Translations under genes and position numbers: made by a program
The notes under the pieces: model-generated
The model's database searches: none
Seen by the model: the letters and a program-made list of their open reading frames with translations, nothing else
Told to the model about the DNA's origin: nothing
From: JBEKYD01 sp049509915
Lineage (GTDB): Bacteria; Acidobacteriota; Terriglobia; Bryobacterales; Bryobacteraceae
NCBI GenBank assembly: GCA_049509915.1
Contig: JBEKZL010000081.1
Span: forward strand, 1-25,048
Reading direction: 5' to 3'
DNA length: 25,048 nucleotides
In this document: piece after piece, positions 23,916 through 25,048 of the stretch
Layout: each line of letters starts with the position of its first letter
Numbering within the stretch: position 1 is the stretch's first letter

Positions 23916-24932
23916 ATGCGAGTCTACGGCAGGGTTGGAGCACGGGCTTGTGTGAGAATGTACGTGTTTACGGTGTCGGCTTTAGTTTCGGCGAGCGCAG
24001 CTAGTGGGCCGCCCGGCTGGGCGTACGGCTTTCCACCGGGCGCCGCACCGGCGGCGAATCCACCAGCGACTCCAAGTGCTGGTCGCAGTGGGCGAGGGCC
24101 ACAAGCCGCGCCCGACACCGGCCTGAAACACCTTCCCGGTAGCAGCTTGGAATTCACCCGGGCACAGATCAATGACGGCTTCGGGCCGGCGGACTGGTAT
24201 CCGGGGGACCATCCCCAGATGCCCGACATCGTGGCGCATGGCCGCAGGCCAGATGTGCGTGCCTGTGCGCTATGCCATTACCCCAACGGCAAAGGCCGCG
24301 CCGAAAACGCCGGCGTCAACGGTTTGCCGACAACCTATTTCATCCAGCAGATGCTCGACTTCAGGAACGACAACAGGAAGAGCGCTGAGCCGCGGAAGCG
24401 CAATACCAACGCCATGGCCGCGTTCGCCAAGGCGATGACCAATGATGAGATCAAAGCCGCTGCCGAGTACTTTGGCTCAATGAAATGGACGCAGTGGATC
24501 AAGGTGATCGAAACCAGGACAGTGCCGAAGACCCGGATCGCCGGTGGTCTTTTCCTCGCATTGGAGAGCGGCGAGCAAGAGCCCCTGGGCCAGCGGATCA
24601 TCGAGGTGCCGGAGAGCGCAGACGCGACTGAAACATTTCGGGACCCGCGGTCCGGATTCATCGCGTACGCGCCAGTCGGCAGCATCAAGAAAGGTGAGGC
24701 GTTGGTAGCAGCCGGGCACTGTGGGCTCTGCCATGGGACGGATCTGGAAGGACTTGGGCCAGTGCCGGGAATTGCTGGCCGTTCACCCAGCTACCTCGTC
24801 CGGCAAATGTATGACATGCAGCAGGGCACTCGGAAAGGCCTGTGGGCGGACCTCATGAGACAGGTAGTCACAAATCTGAGCGAAGAAGACCTGTTGAACA
24901 TCGCGGCCTACACGGCATCTCGGATGCCCTAG
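23916..24932 (+). CDS. Secreted di-haem cytochrome c
   Basis: 338 residues. A signal peptide covers about 1-30 (MYVFTVSALVSASAASG at its end), followed by a Pro/Gly/Ala-rich linker to about 70. Two class-I-type cytochrome c domains follow, with haem-binding CALCH at 117-121 and CGLCH at 269-273. Met167 or Met174 in the first domain and Met314 in the second are candidate axial ligands. Such proteins carry electrons in the periplasm from dehydrogenases to terminal oxidases. Here it may accept electrons from the GMC/subunit-3 dehydrogenase encoded upstream, a pairing seen in gluconate and glucoside dehydrogenase systems (inference, as they are not adjacent). ATG 23916 is chosen for the GGAGG at 23901-23905. 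A GTG further upstream would add an implausible Cys/Trp-rich segment, and ATG 23958 is a weaker alternative. Confidence 0.88.
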   Translation: MRVYGRVGARACVRMYVFTVSALVSASAASGPPGWAYGFPPGAAPAANPPATPSAGRSGRGPQAAPDTGLKHLPGSSLEFTRAQINDGFGPADWYPGDHPQMPDIVAHGRRPDVRACALCHYPNGKGRAENAGVNGLPTTYFIQQMLDFRNDNRKSAEPRKRNTNAMAAFAKAMTNDEIKAAAEYFGSMKWTQWIKVIETRTVPKTRIAGGLFLALESGEQEPLGQRIIEVPESADATETFRDPRSGFIAYAPVGSIKKGEALVAAGHCGLCHGTDLEGLGPVPGIAGRSPSYLVRQMYDMQQGTRKGLWADLMRQVVTNLSEEDLLNIAAYTASRMP

Positions 24933-24951
24933 ATCATCATTCTCTTATTAA

Positions 24952-25048
24952 CTACACAATAATGGTCTCGTCCATCTTGTACTTCCAACGAAACACTACC
25001 GGGGCTACGTTGATCTCTTCGAAATATTGATGGATTCGATCGATCAGC
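24952..25048 (-). CDS. C-terminal end of a possible transposase, continuing beyond the window
   Basis: Reading the minus strand from the window edge, one frame is open for 31 codons to a TAG at 24954-24952: LIDRIHQYFEEINV then APVVFRWKYKMDETIIV. The helix followed by an 'N--P--FRWKYK' ending resembles the C-termini of IS630-like and other DDE transposases, where a Tyr/Phe-Asn-Pro-Trp pattern closes the protein. No inverted repeat can be judged because only the end is present. Family assignment is tentative. Confidence 0.35.
   Translation of the reverse strand, partial: LIDRIHQYFEEINVAPVVFRWKYKMDETIIV

Overview
The window looks like a chromosomal segment of an Acidobacteriota bacterium, probably of the Solibacter/Bryobacter type. 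This is inferred, not proven. The grounds are high G+C, a very long TonB-dependent receptor with an N-terminal carboxypeptidase-regulatory-like domain ending in Phe, and a concentration of Tat-exported Gfo/Idh/MocA oxidoreductases, ThuA-like proteins and a DUF1080 protein. Planctomycetes and Verrucomicrobia share some of these families, but the receptor type points to Acidobacteriota.

Layout. (1) 3-426 holds a frameshifted remnant of the C-terminal part of a GH5 cellulase-like gene, cut by the window edge. (2) 780-3788 (+) is a short operon: a ThuA-like protein with two EF-hand pairs, a secreted DUF1080 (3-keto-disaccharide hydrolase family) protein, and a secreted SUMF1/FGE-like protein without catalytic cysteines. 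(3) 3844-9346 (-) converges on it. In transcription order it holds a PEBP/YbhB-like protein, a second ThuA-like protein, two tandem Tat-exported Gfo/Idh/MocA paralogues and a Tat-exported xylose-isomerase-like TIM barrel. (4) 10040-13354 (+) is the TonB-dependent receptor, with a candidate promoter just upstream. (5) 13632-19599 (+) is an operon: GMC oxidoreductase, its Tat-borne small subunit (gluconate 2-dehydrogenase subunit 3 family), an exported and a cytosolic Gfo/Idh/MocA protein, and an MFS transporter. (6) 19743-23561 (+) holds two UxuA-like proteins with export signals and a second MFS transporter. (7) 23916-24932 (+) is a secreted di-haem cytochrome c. (8) The right edge carries the C-terminus of a gene on the minus strand that resembles a transposase.

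How it may work together (inference): the receptor imports a glycoside or oligosaccharide through the outer membrane. The FAD dehydrogenase pair, with the cytochrome c as possible electron acceptor, oxidises a sugar hydroxyl to a ketone in the periplasm. The DUF1080 protein, the exported TIM barrels and the exported Gfo/Idh/MocA enzymes then cleave, isomerise or reduce the keto-sugar. The MFS permeases take up the products, possibly hexuronate-like acids, and the cytosolic Gfo/Idh/MocA protein finishes the redox chemistry. I see no transcription regulator, rRNA, tRNA or CRISPR array.
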